NCBI GenBank assembly: GCA_963822695.1 | Contig: CAWGJH010000026.1 | Span: 62,001 to 126,000 of the forward strand | Reading direction: 5' to 3' | Origin: GCA-003244245 sp963822695 | Lineage (GTDB): Bacteria > Actinomycetota > Actinomycetes > Mycobacteriales > Pseudonocardiaceae | DNA length: 64,000 bases | Shown: positions 9,901 through 17,853 of the stretch, piece by piece | How positions within the stretch are numbered: the first letter of the stretch is position 1 | How the letters are laid out: the number at the start of each line of letters is the position of its first letter | Translations under genes and position numbers: made by a program | The notes under the pieces: model-generated | Databases searched by the model: none | The model's input: the letters and a program-made list of their open reading frames with translations, nothing else | What the model was told of the DNA's origin: nothing

Positions 9901-10523
9901 TAGTCGAAGACCACCAGACGCCGCAGCGACGCACTGTTCAGCGCGGACTCGACAGCGAGATCCAGATACGCGGCACTCACGGCGAGCACCCGTGGCTCGA
10001 CCTCGGCGATGATCGGCTTCAACCGGGAGGCCGGTGCGTTGTGCTGCAGTGGCACCAACACCAAGCCGAGATAGGCGCAAACCAGGTCGACGATCAGGTA
10101 TTCGGGACTGGCGAAACCCACGGAGGCCACGAAGTCTCCCGGGTTGAGCGGGTGGATCGGGTCGTGCCGCCAGGCGCTGGCGACCGCGCTCACGCGCGCC
10201 CACAGGTCGCGGTAGCTTATGGTCTCGAACCTGGGCAGCAGATGGGCCGAAGTGCGGCCCGTCGCAGGGTCCATCGTCAACTCACGCGCGCGTTGCCCGA
10301 GCGCAGGGCGGTCTGCGTAGCCCTCCACCAGCGTCTGCAAGAGCGGCGCGAGCCGAAGGCCCGGCCGGCGCGCCGCCTCCATGACCGCGGGAACCGGGTC
10401 GGCACCCTGGAATTGCGGGTCGCTGGCGTACAAGTCGGCGACCCGGCGGGCGAGCCGATCTTCTCGGGTCCCGCCCTGTCCCAGCAGGCCTCCGATGTCA
10501 TGCCGTGCGTCACTCGTCATCAT
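6960..10523 (-). CDS. car: Carboxylic acid reductase (A-T-R multidomain)
   Basis: A full-length carboxylic acid reductase (1187 residues; family about 1170-1190), reducing carboxylic acids to aldehydes with ATP and NADPH. Adenylation domain: YTSGSTGAPKGAM near residue 265, GYGMTE, YYRTGD, GVGKLLRP. Carrier domain: LGGDS with the phosphopantetheine Ser near residue 698. Reductase domain: TGANGYLGR near residue 798 and the SDR-type Tyr-Lys pair in NGYANSKWAGE near residue 970. AAAGG precedes ATG 10523. It needs a phosphopantetheinyl transferase, and none is encoded in this window. It stands alone as a single-gene unit; the ~100-bp dispersed repeat lies 65 bp upstream. Confidence 0.95.
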   Translation of the reverse strand: MMTSDARHDIGGLLGQGGTREDRLARRVADLYASDPQFQGADPVPAVMEAARRPGLRLAPLLQTLVEGYADRPALGQRARELTMDPATGRTSAHLLPRFETISYRDLWARVSAVASAWRHDPIHPLNPGDFVASVGFASPEYLIVDLVCAYLGLVLVPLQHNAPASRLKPIIAEVEPRVLAVSAAYLDLAVESALNSASLRRLVVFDYQPEVDDQRENLELARRRVQDAGMPVLIDTLDENVERGRVLPPEPLYTAGTEERLAMILYTSGSTGAPKGAMYTERMVSRLWTMSVLSQSETPVFNVNFLPLNHLGGRFPLASSFLAGGISYFVPETDLSTLFEDWTLVGPTEMGLVPRVVDMLFQRYRSAADRRRSEGADPAVAQAEAAAELREQVLGGRVLGGFVGTAPLAGDMKAFLKSCLDVHLVDGYGMTEVGVVARDGTVTRPPVIDYKLIDVPELGYFLTDKPYPRGELLVKSDTATPGYYKRPDVTAEVFDADGYYRTGDVMAEIEPDQLVYVDRRNNVVKLAQGEFVAVARLEAVFASAPLIRQIFVYGNSERPSLLAVIVPTQDALKKFADDAGALRTALSESLQQTAKLAELQSYEVPLDFLIESEPFSAANGLLSGVGKLLRPKLKEHYGERLEQLYADLAAAQVDELRTLRETAADQPVIDTLTRAARALLGPASADLNPDAHFTDLGGDSLSALTFSNLLHEIFGVEVPVGDIIGPATNLGQLAEYIEAERGSGAKRPTFATVHGQGTAELHASDLTLDKFIDVKTLADAKTLPHTAGQPHTVLLTGANGYLGRFLCLEWLERLSQTGGRLICVVRGGDAATARTRLEGVFDSGDPELLQHFHELAADHLEVLSGDIGQPNLGLDEVTWDRLAQNVDLILHPAALVNHVLPYGQLFGPNVAGTAELIHLAITTRIKPITYLSTVAVAMSIGPVDFQEDGDIRAISPVRPIDETYANGYANSKWAGEVLLREAHDLCGLPVAVFRSDMILAHTRYIGQLNVPDAFTRLIFSLLATGIAPRSFYETDAQENRSRAHYDGLPADFVAESITTLGEQATEGFRSFDVINPYDDGVSLDTFVNWLTDAGHKIQRIDDYKDWLARFETTLRALPEKQRQQTVLPLLNAYQKPEKPLRGAPAPTEVFHAAVRAAKIGAEKDIPHLSAPLIDKYVTDLQHLGLL

Positions 10524-10587
10524 CTAGCCTTTTGCCGATCTGTACGTGCCGCATGTCGCGTCCCTGGTGTTGGACTCGACCCGTGCT

Positions 10588-10688
10588 GTTGTGAGCATCG
10601 CGGTCGTCGCAACGTGTGTCGTCAAGGCCAGCAGCCATCTTGGTTCCCGGCTGGCCGGCGTCGCGGGCTAGCTGCTAGCCGGAAGGCG
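10588..10688 (+). repeat. Dispersed ~100-bp intergenic repeat, copy A
   Basis: This matches 20718-20828 over about 100 bp. Both contain TTGTGAGC, then CAAGGCCAGCAGCCATC, then GGCGTCGCG, then CTGCTAGCCG and AAGGCG in the same order. It lies upstream of the leftward carboxylic acid reductase gene. The rest of 10524-10932 holds no gene that I can support. Confidence 0.7.
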
Positions 10689-10932
10689 GGAGGCCGCTCG
10701 GCAAGGGCCCGAGTCCGAAGCGAACAAGCCCGGCCGTGCCCCGTAGAACTTCCTCGTGCCGCAAGCCGAACCGCTTGCGGTGCTGGCGCCTCCTGAGGAC
10801 GGCAAGATCACGTATATGCCGCAAACGGATGCTGTGCGTGGTCCATCCGCTGGGGCCCGTCAACCAGCGCCTCCCGTTCGCCGTGCTCTGCGGCTACCTC
10901 CAGCAGCATCTTGGGGAGGGTGCGGGCTGTTA

Positions 10933-13254
10933 TCACGAATCCCCGGGGGTGGTGAGGGCGATGTCGTGCAGCGGCTTGTCACCTTCGCGTAGCACCTCGG
11001 TCTCGATGCGCCGCCCGGTGATCGGGCACAGGTACTCGCGGTAGCGGATGGTCCAGCCGGCGCGCCCGGAGTGTGTGGCGTACTCCGGTGCCACGTCGTG
11101 GATGGGCCGCTCGAGGACCGCGCAGCCTTCCTTGAAGTTGCCGGTGATCGGCCCGAGCAGGGCGCGGCCGGTGATGCTGACGAACTGTGCAGGCTCGCCG
11201 TCGCGCTCGACGATCCCGAGCTCGCCGCCGAGCAGTTGTAGCGGGGTGCCCGCCGGCACGGTCTCGACCCCCTCGGGCACGGTCGCCGCAGTGAGGCGGG
11301 CGGCCAGCAGCTCGGCCCGTCGGGCCGCGGTGGCCGTCTCGTCGACCTGCCTGGACGTGCTCAGGACGACGCCGTAGACGCGGTCTGCGGCCGGAGCGGG
11401 CAGCGAGCCCGCCGCGACGTCGGCGGCGACCCGCTCCGGCTCGCGGGCCAGCGGATCCCCGAATCCGGGGGCGTTGGCACCGGTCCACTCCCAGACTCCG
11501 TCGTCGGCAACCATCAGGGCCGGGCCCTTGGCCTCGATCGCGGCCTCCGCGCCCCCGATCGCGTCGAAGTCCAGGGGAATCTGCCCGGCCTCGAAGGACT
11601 TCCGGACGTCGGAGCCGTGCTTGAGCCGGAAGTGCCCGACCGAGCCCGGGTTGGCGCCGAACGCACCGACCACTTTCGGGAACGACTCGTCAACGTAGAC
11701 CGCAGCGCCGAGCCCGGGCACCGTCCACGGGATCGCGCTCTCGAGGAACCCGCGCCCGCCCCGGTAGCGGCCCGCCCCGTCGGCCCCGCCCGGCAGCGCG
11801 CGGCGGTAGAGGAAGAGCATCGGCCAGAGCAGCTCGAGCTCCTCGACGTTGCTCGCCGTTCCTTCGGGGATCCAGAAGTGGCCGCCGAAGTCGACGCCGT
11901 CCCCGGCCGGCGAGGCCGCCAGCGAGCCAATCATGTTGTTGGCGTTCGTGGCGATGAACGGCGTGCCGTCGGCCCTCACGCCGCCGGCGATCATCGCGTA
12001 GAAGGCCGGGTGGGCGTGCCCGATCGCCAGCTTGGCGATCTCCGGTTCGGCGCAGGCCAGCATTTTGGCGATCACCGTGCTGGAGAGGCTGATCAGCGTC
12101 TCCATCGTGTACATGCCCGCCGGGCTCACCGCTGCTGGGAAGTCCGCGCACGACAACGTGCCCGGGACCGGGTCGAAGTGCACGCGCCGGTATACCCCGC
12201 CATAAGCGCCGGCCAGGTCCGAGGTGAGCGCCGCGGTCAGCGCCGCGAGGAACGCGCCGACGAACCCGCAGTAGGCGACGTTGATCGAGCCGGTCTGCGG
12301 GTCGGTGCCCCGGTTGTCAACGTAGAGGTGCTCGCCGGTCTTGCGCACCGTGATCTGGTACGTGTACATCGCATTGTCGCCGGTGTGCGCGGCCTCGGCG
12401 TAGAGCCGGTGGCTCCAGGTGCCGTCCGGGATCTTGCGCAGTCGCTCCGCGACGGTCCGTTCCCCCGCGTCGAGCACGCGGTTCATCACAGCCTTGACGA
12501 TGTCGGCGCCGTAGCGCTCGACCAGCTTCGTGACCTTATCGACCGCGACGAGGTTCGCCGAGATCGACGCGCGCAGGTCCATGTGGACGTTGGTGGGCAC
12601 GCGGGACTGGCGCAGGAACATCTGCTCCAGGTCCAGGCGCACCTTGCCGCGGCTGACCAGCTTGAACGGCGGAAAGGCAGGCGGGTCGAGGAAGATGTCC
12701 GTGGCGTCGATACAGAAGCTGCCCATGACCGAGCCGCCGACGTCGCTGTGGTGCAGCACGTTCGACACCCAGCAGAACAGCTCGTCGCCGACGAACACCG
12801 GAGCGGCGACGACCACGTCGGGCTGGTGCGGGGAGCCGACGAACGGGTCGTTGGAGAGGTACATGTCGCCGGGCTCGATGCCCGGGTTCTCCGCCCGGTT
12901 CTCCAGGATCCACTTGATCGTCAGGGACTGGGAGTTGGAGAAGTACTGCAGGTACGGGCCGAGGAAGACCAGGTCGCCCTCCTGCGTGGTGATGGACGGC
13001 TGGAAGTCACGGGTGATCATCGTGACCGGTGAGACGCACAGCCGCTGCAGCGTCTGCCCGTGCTCCATATTGATGTTCATCAGCGAGTAGCGGATGACCT
13101 CGAACGTCACCGGGTCGACCTCGTCGGACGCCGTGGTGTGCAGGCGCAGGCACGCCGGGATGTTCAGGGTCTCGCCCGGGATGTAGCCACGCTGGACGCC
13201 GTCCCACACGATCGCGGGAGCCTCAGGTGTTGCCGGGTAGATCGACTCGGTCAT
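10933..13254 (-). CDS. Hydantoinase B/oxoprolinase family protein (acetone/acetophenone carboxylase-type alpha subunit)
   Basis: A 773-residue member of the HyuB family: SNDPFVGSPHQPDVVV, HHSDVGG and NRGTDPQTGSIN are family hallmarks. At about 770 residues it is longer than typical HyuB hydantoinases (520-600) and closer to alpha subunits of acetone or acetophenone carboxylases. It carries a C-terminal segment with YLCPITGRRIETEV that resembles a small accessory domain. Its ATG overlaps the stop of the upstream HyuA gene by one base (TGATG), so the two are translationally coupled. By family the pair would carry out ATP-dependent carboxylation or ring opening; the substrate is unknown. An acetone carboxylase gamma subunit gene is not seen nearby. 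Confidence 0.8.
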   Translation of the reverse strand: MTESIYPATPEAPAIVWDGVQRGYIPGETLNIPACLRLHTTASDEVDPVTFEVIRYSLMNINMEHGQTLQRLCVSPVTMITRDFQPSITTQEGDLVFLGPYLQYFSNSQSLTIKWILENRAENPGIEPGDMYLSNDPFVGSPHQPDVVVAAPVFVGDELFCWVSNVLHHSDVGGSVMGSFCIDATDIFLDPPAFPPFKLVSRGKVRLDLEQMFLRQSRVPTNVHMDLRASISANLVAVDKVTKLVERYGADIVKAVMNRVLDAGERTVAERLRKIPDGTWSHRLYAEAAHTGDNAMYTYQITVRKTGEHLYVDNRGTDPQTGSINVAYCGFVGAFLAALTAALTSDLAGAYGGVYRRVHFDPVPGTLSCADFPAAVSPAGMYTMETLISLSSTVIAKMLACAEPEIAKLAIGHAHPAFYAMIAGGVRADGTPFIATNANNMIGSLAASPAGDGVDFGGHFWIPEGTASNVEELELLWPMLFLYRRALPGGADGAGRYRGGRGFLESAIPWTVPGLGAAVYVDESFPKVVGAFGANPGSVGHFRLKHGSDVRKSFEAGQIPLDFDAIGGAEAAIEAKGPALMVADDGVWEWTGANAPGFGDPLAREPERVAADVAAGSLPAPAADRVYGVVLSTSRQVDETATAARRAELLAARLTAATVPEGVETVPAGTPLQLLGGELGIVERDGEPAQFVSITGRALLGPITGNFKEGCAVLERPIHDVAPEYATHSGRAGWTIRYREYLCPITGRRIETEVLREGDKPLHDIALTTPGDS

Positions 13255-15341
13255 CAGGACTCCTTGGTGGGCAGCTGGAGGCGGAGCTCGTTACGGGATC
13301 CGGTGGTGAGCGACGCCCCCGGCGGCACGGCGATGGTCGTGTGGGCCAGCTCGAGGAGCGCGGGTCCGGAGACGGCCGCCGCGGGGGCGCCGCGGTGGAC
13401 ATCGGTGGCGGTCCACCTGAGGCCGGGCCAGTACACCTCCGCCCGCTCGGGCGCGAGCGCCTGCTCACCGGTGGGCTCGGGGGTCGGGATGCCGGCGGCG
13501 ACCGAGGCGCGCGCACGGAAGGCGAAGACCTCGACGGCCTGGAACATCGCGGTGCCGCCCGAGCCGTAGCGGCGGATGTACTCGGCGTCGAAGGCGGCCA
13601 GCAACCGCGTCCCGGCGTCCGGTCCGGCGGGCAGCGAGACGGGGATCTCCAGGCTGTGCATGAGCTGTTCGCGGAAGCGCATCAGCGCATCGACCTCCAC
13701 TACGACGTCCCCGCCGTCAACCCCGGCCGCCCGCAGCTCCGTCCGGGCGGCGGCCTCGACCTCGGCCACGGCCGCCGCGAGCGCGTCGGCCCGCTCGCCC
13801 TCGAACGGGGCGAGCAGCCCGCGCTCCAGCTCCCGGTAGAGCACGACGTCGCCGGACGCGATCCCGTAGGCCGACAGCGTCGAGGCACCGTTACCGAGCG
13901 GGATCACCACCTCGCGCACGCCGGACTCGGCGGCGTAACCGAAGGCGTGCACCGGTCCGGCGCCGCCGTAGGCGTAGAGGACGTAGTCGCGCGGGTCGTG
14001 GCCGCGCTCCAGCGTCTGCTGCCGGATGACCGTCGCCGCGCGCATGTTGTTGATCTCCAGGATGCCGGCTGCGGTGTCCTCCACCGACAGCCCGAGCTGC
14101 TTGGCCAGGCCGCTCATCGCCGCGACCGCGGCGTCGCGGTCCAGCGGCATCCGCCCGTCGAGGAACGCCTCCGGGCGCAGGAAACCGAGCACGACGTCGG
14201 CGTCGGTGACGGTCGGTTCGGTGCCGCCGCGGCCGTAACAGGCCGGGCCGGGTTCCGAGCCTGCGCTCCGCGGGCCGACCCGCAGGCCGCCGGTCGCCTC
14301 GTCGAACCGGGCGAGGGTGCCGCCGCCGCAGGCGATGGTCCGCACGTCCAGGTGCGGCAACCGGTAGGTGTACTGGTCGATGATGTTCTCCTCGGCCATC
14401 ACCGGCTTGCCGTCGAGGACCAGGCCGATGTCGAACGAGGTCCCGCCCATGTCGGTCGCGACGACCCGGTCGTGACCGTAGGCCCGGGCGAGGGTCGCAA
14501 CCCCGGTCAGGCCGCCCGCCGGTCCGGAGTCGATGGTGCCCAGTGAGGTGACCACGGCTGCGGCTGCGGGCAGCACGCCGCCGTTGGACTGCATGACGAG
14601 CAGCGGCCCGGCCATCCCGGTCCCGCCCAGCCGCTCGGCGAGCCGGCCGAGATAACGCGAGCACGCCGGCCCGACGTAGCCGTTCATGACCGTCGCCACC
14701 GTGCGCTCATACTCACCGAGCCGGGGCGAGACCACCGCGGAGCTGGACACGAACACCTCCGCAGCGGCGGCGAGGGCCTCAGCGAGTGCCTGCTCATGCT
14801 TGGCGTTGGCGAACGACCAGAGCAGCGCGATCGCGATCGAGTCCAGGCGGTGCTCGGCGATCAGGCGCGTGATGTCCCCGACCGCCTGATCGGTGTCGAG
14901 GGCTACCACGACCGCACCCGAGGCGTCGATGCGCTCGTGCACCTCCACCACCGCGCCGGGTACCGTGATCGGCTCCGGAAGCCGGCTGCCGTGCACCGAG
15001 AAGACATCCTCGATCGACCGGCCCGCGACCCGCCCCGAACCGCGCATCATCCTCAACGCGTCGCCGTGACCCGCCGTCGCGACCAGCCCCACCCGCGCAC
15101 CCCGCCGTTCGAGCACAGCGTTCGTGCCGATGGTGGTGCCGTGCCCGAACCGGCTGGTCCGCGCCAGCAGGGTCGGCAGGTCGATGCCCTCGGTCTCGGC
15201 CAGCCGTTCCAGGCCCGTCATCACGCCAGAGACCGGATCGTCCTTGGTGGACAGAGCCTTGGCCGTGCGGTGGTTACCCTGCTTGTCCACCAACACGCAG
15301 TCGGTGAAGGTGCCGCCGATGTCCACGCCGATGTAGTACAT
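13254..15341 (-). CDS. Hydantoinase A/oxoprolinase family protein (acetone/acetophenone carboxylase-type beta subunit)
   Basis: 695 residues with the ASKHA-type ATPase layout of HyuA: GVDIGGTFTD at the N-terminus (phosphate loop), FGHGTTIGTNAVLER, VMNGYVGP, MQSNGG, DMGGTSFD (second phosphate motif), and GGAGPVHA near residue 460. Length fits HyuA/AcxA (680-720). The start ATG 15341 has AGGAG 6 bases upstream (CAGGAGTGGTGT). It is the first gene of a two-gene operon with the HyuB homologue. A broken SDR lies 42 bp upstream in the same orientation, which may once have been the third gene. Confidence 0.85.
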   Translation of the reverse strand: MYYIGVDIGGTFTDCVLVDKQGNHRTAKALSTKDDPVSGVMTGLERLAETEGIDLPTLLARTSRFGHGTTIGTNAVLERRGARVGLVATAGHGDALRMMRGSGRVAGRSIEDVFSVHGSRLPEPITVPGAVVEVHERIDASGAVVVALDTDQAVGDITRLIAEHRLDSIAIALLWSFANAKHEQALAEALAAAAEVFVSSSAVVSPRLGEYERTVATVMNGYVGPACSRYLGRLAERLGGTGMAGPLLVMQSNGGVLPAAAAVVTSLGTIDSGPAGGLTGVATLARAYGHDRVVATDMGGTSFDIGLVLDGKPVMAEENIIDQYTYRLPHLDVRTIACGGGTLARFDEATGGLRVGPRSAGSEPGPACYGRGGTEPTVTDADVVLGFLRPEAFLDGRMPLDRDAAVAAMSGLAKQLGLSVEDTAAGILEINNMRAATVIRQQTLERGHDPRDYVLYAYGGAGPVHAFGYAAESGVREVVIPLGNGASTLSAYGIASGDVVLYRELERGLLAPFEGERADALAAAVAEVEAAARTELRAAGVDGGDVVVEVDALMRFREQLMHSLEIPVSLPAGPDAGTRLLAAFDAEYIRRYGSGGTAMFQAVEVFAFRARASVAAGIPTPEPTGEQALAPERAEVYWPGLRWTATDVHRGAPAAAVSGPALLELAHTTIAVPPGASLTTGSRNELRLQLPTKES

Positions 15342-15383
15342 ACACCACTCCTGAAGATTCGAAGGGCGGACAAGATCCGCTGG

Positions 15384-15913
15384 TCAGCGGTAGAAGCCGC
15401 CCTGGGTCAGCCCCGCGCCGCCGTCGAGGCGAAGGGCCTGGCCGGTCGTGTACCCGGCCGCCGGGGACAGCAGGTAGAGCACCGAGCCGACGACCTCACC
15501 GAGGGTCGCCACCCGGCCCATCGGCACCGCCGACACCAGACGGTCCCTGGCCGAGGCGAACATCGCGAGCACCTTCGTCGTTGCGAACAGGTCCGGCACG
15601 ACGGCGTTCACCCGGATGCTCGCGTGGACCCACTCGGCCGCCAGGGACCGGGTCAGACCGCGCACCCCGGTCTTCGCCGCCGCATAAGACGCCTGGCCCG
15701 GCAACCCGTGCTGGGCTGCGACCGAGGACAGGAACACGATGACGGATGTGCCCGAGGCACCCGGTTCCGAGGACGAACTCAGGGCCGGGAACGCGGCCCC
15801 AACTCGACCAGCGCCGAGGCGAGCGCACGCCCCAGACCACCGGCCGCGCCGGTGACGATCACCCTGCTGCCCGCGGCTGGGACCGTAGACCACTCGGAAC
15901 TGAACTCCGCCAT
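15384..15913 (-). pseudogene. SDR family oxidoreductase with internal deletion and frameshift
   Basis: From ATG 15913 the sequence starts as a normal SDR (VIVTGAAGGLGRALASAL) but reaches a stop after about 45 codons. A different frame then carries the second half: VIVFLSSVAAQHG, ASYAAAKTGVRGL (catalytic Tyr-Lys), RVNAVVPD and LRLDGGAG. Between the halves about 75 residues are missing, including the NNAG motif, so a deletion near 15780-15800 caused both the gap and the frame change. GAGG precedes ATG 15913. It is inactive as it stands. Confidence 0.8.
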
Positions 15914-16037
15914 CCATGACCACCTCGTCATCCGGCCCCACCTGAAGGCACGGCGGCGGCACGTCCCTGCCGGAATTCGCGGGGACGCGGCGGAGCATCA
16001 CAATATTTCTTGCAAGACAACACCGCGTTCTCGTTTC

Positions 16038-16262
16038 CTATAGCTCGAGCAGCAGGTCGATATCTACCCAGAGTTCCTCGACGAGTTCCGGGAGCCACGG
16101 GCCGGTGCCCTCGCTCTGCTTGTACAACCGGACGATGCGCCGGTCCACTGCGGAGATGTTCGGGCACTGATACGGAGTGCCTCGGCCCCCGATCGCTGCG
16201 GTGAGATCCACGCTTCGGGCGCACTGGTCCGACTCGGGACTCCGGTTGATCATCCAATTCAT
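16038..16262 (-). CDS. Small hypothetical protein
   Basis: A 74-residue frame from ATG 16262 with GAGGA about 7 bases upstream. It contains CARSVDLTAA, TPYQCPN, DRRIVRLY and an acidic, leucine-rich C-terminus (ELVEELWVDIDLLLEL). No signal peptide or membrane segment is evident. I do not recognise the family. The ribosome site and non-repetitive composition argue that it is real. Confidence 0.5.
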   Translation of the reverse strand: MNWMINRSPESDQCARSVDLTAAIGGRGTPYQCPNISAVDRRIVRLYKQSEGTGPWLPELVEELWVDIDLLLEL

Positions 16263-17124
16263 CACGTGGTCCTCAGGTCGCGGCACAGCGTGCTCGATCG
16301 GCCTATCTCACGATTCCTTTGGCGAAGACAGCTGGAGGCGACCCTCTCGGCCGACCGCCCGGTTGAGCCGCCAGGCGAGTGCTTCGCAATTGGCCTTTGC
16401 TTCATGGAAAAAGCGTCGCGGCCACGCCCACCGCGCGCATCACCGCCAGCGGCCGTCACGCTCTGGTGCTGGCTGGAGTCCTCCACTCCTGCTGGCAGTA
16501 GCGCAGGGCCAGTGGCACCCGCCGCGTGGCTGCCTCGCGACTCCCAACGTGTAGATCCGGCGCGATGTGCGGCGGATGGTCCAGTGCCGTCCCCCGTACC
16601 CAGGAGCCGGCCGCCTGGCTCGCGAGGACGGCGGCGGGCAGTCCGCCGGTGGCCGCCGAGGGCGAGTGGCGCGCTAGTTAATGATCTTCGTGGAGCCGTC
16701 GGAGCACATTACAACAGTCAGCAGTTACCGCGCTGAGCTGCGCCGATGCCGTCAATGGCACTTGGTGACACGTTCCTTAACGACAACCCAGTTCGGTGGG
16801 TTGGTTGTCTGGGTATGCGGGATACTGCTGAAACCCGCCGCTGGCGGCCAGGATGGACAGCACCCGCCTGGCCGGTGCGCCGTCACACCACGTCCGCCGG
16901 GGCTACCCGCCGGCTATCGACTCCCGCACCGCTCCAACGCCGACCCGTCTTTCCTGGTCACGCTCAACGACGGGTTTCAGCCGTATCCCGCTCATACCCC
17001 TACGACAACGTCATCGACTCCTTCCCCGTGTAAACACCGAGTCAGCCAGCCCCCTCCAATCCAAGGAGAGAACCGTCGTTTGCGGCTGGCGGCAGCTTCG
17101 TCACGGCAGGCCTGAATGGGGTGT
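16263..17124. other. ~860 bp without a supported gene
   Basis: Several frames are open on both strands but none has a start with a ribosome site plus a recognisable motif. A short plus-strand peptide near 17000-17030 (YPYDNVIDSF) faintly resembles the YDN region of IS3-type transposases, too little to call. Confidence 0.4.
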
Positions 17125-17499
17125 TCAAGCGCGCTGTGCGATGGCGCTGTTCCGTTCCGGTGACCGCCCGGTGACCCGGTCCCGATGCGCTTCGTCGACC
17201 AGGCCGAGGTAGTCCGGGTGGCGGCGGATGAACGCCGCGACGTACGCGCAGAGCGGGGTGACCACCAGGTTCCCACGGCGGGCGTGGTCCAGGGCGGCCC
17301 GGATCAGCCGACTGGCCAGCCCCTGTCCCTGGTAGGCGTCGTCCACCTCGGTGTGGGTGAACACGATGCGCCCGGGTCGGGACCGGTACTCGGCGAACCC
17401 GGCCAGCCGGCCATCGACGGTGATCTCGAACCGGGACCGGTCCGGGGCGTCCCTGACCAGGATCTCCGGTTGTGATGCGGTGCCGTGTGGCGCGTCCAT
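17125..17499 (-). CDS. GNAT family N-acetyltransferase (YidJ-like, small)
   Basis: A 124-residue single-domain GNAT acetyltransferase: FEITVDGRLAGFAEY, IVFTHTEVDDAYQGQGLASRL (the QGxGxAxxL acetyl-CoA site near residue 65), and TPLCAYVAAFIRRHPDY typical of the YidJ/GtnA group. I chose ATG 17499 because GAGAGG lies about 7 bases upstream; the frame is open to 17562. It is the leftward gene of a divergent pair whose shared upstream region is one copy of the 316-bp duplicated block. Confidence 0.85.
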   Translation of the reverse strand: MDAPHGTASQPEILVRDAPDRSRFEITVDGRLAGFAEYRSRPGRIVFTHTEVDDAYQGQGLASRLIRAALDHARRGNLVVTPLCAYVAAFIRRHPDYLGLVDEAHRDRVTGRSPERNSAIAQRA

Positions 17500-17537
17500 A
17501 CCAATCCTCTCGCCCCCCGAGCCCCTTCGGCGCGGCC

Positions 17538-17853
17538 GAGGTCCTCCCTGTGCGGTTATCACTGTTCGCCTTCACCTCCCACATTCCGCGGCACGCACCG
17601 TCGCGTCCAAGACCTGTTGGCGACTAGCCGATAAGCGATGACTATCAACGTCCACCGAGGCCCGCCCACGCCACCCCACAGCTGCGTCGATAGACACTCG
17701 CTACCGGCCATTCGCCAACGCGTATTGGACATGCCGACCACGCCAGCGCAGGCTCCCAGATGACGACTTCACCAGTGACGTGGTGCGAGGAGAGGTGTTG
17801 GTCATGACTGTTCCGACCGCAGCATCCGTGCGCGACGCGAACCGGTACGTGCC
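17538..17853. repeat. 316-bp duplicated divergent regulatory block, copy 1
   Basis: It aligns end to end with 24535-24850 without a single gap. By hand I count about 22 substitutions in 316 positions (~93% identity). The block starts just upstream of the leftward GNAT gene and ends 17 codons inside the rightward ligase gene, so it is the whole divergent intergenic region plus the start of one gene. It contains the dyad at 17630-17646. Confidence 0.95.
17630..17646. promoter_or_regulatory. Candidate LysR-type operator (GATA-N9-TATC, T-N11-A)
   Basis: The sequence GATAAGCGATGACTATC satisfies the LysR T-N11-A rule inside an ATA-N9-TAT dyad. It is preserved in the second block copy with one change in the centre. 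The LysR gene at 19420-20352 is the obvious candidate binder; this is inference. Confidence 0.5.

Noticed and set aside
11617..13032. Long plus-strand frame of 471 codons opposite the HyuB gene
   Set aside because: Antisense shadow of a high-GC gene: Arg/His/Val-rich, no motif, no ribosome site.
16990..17035. IS3 transposase scrap (YPYDNVIDSF)
   Set aside because: Only about ten residues of loose similarity, with a stop immediately after.
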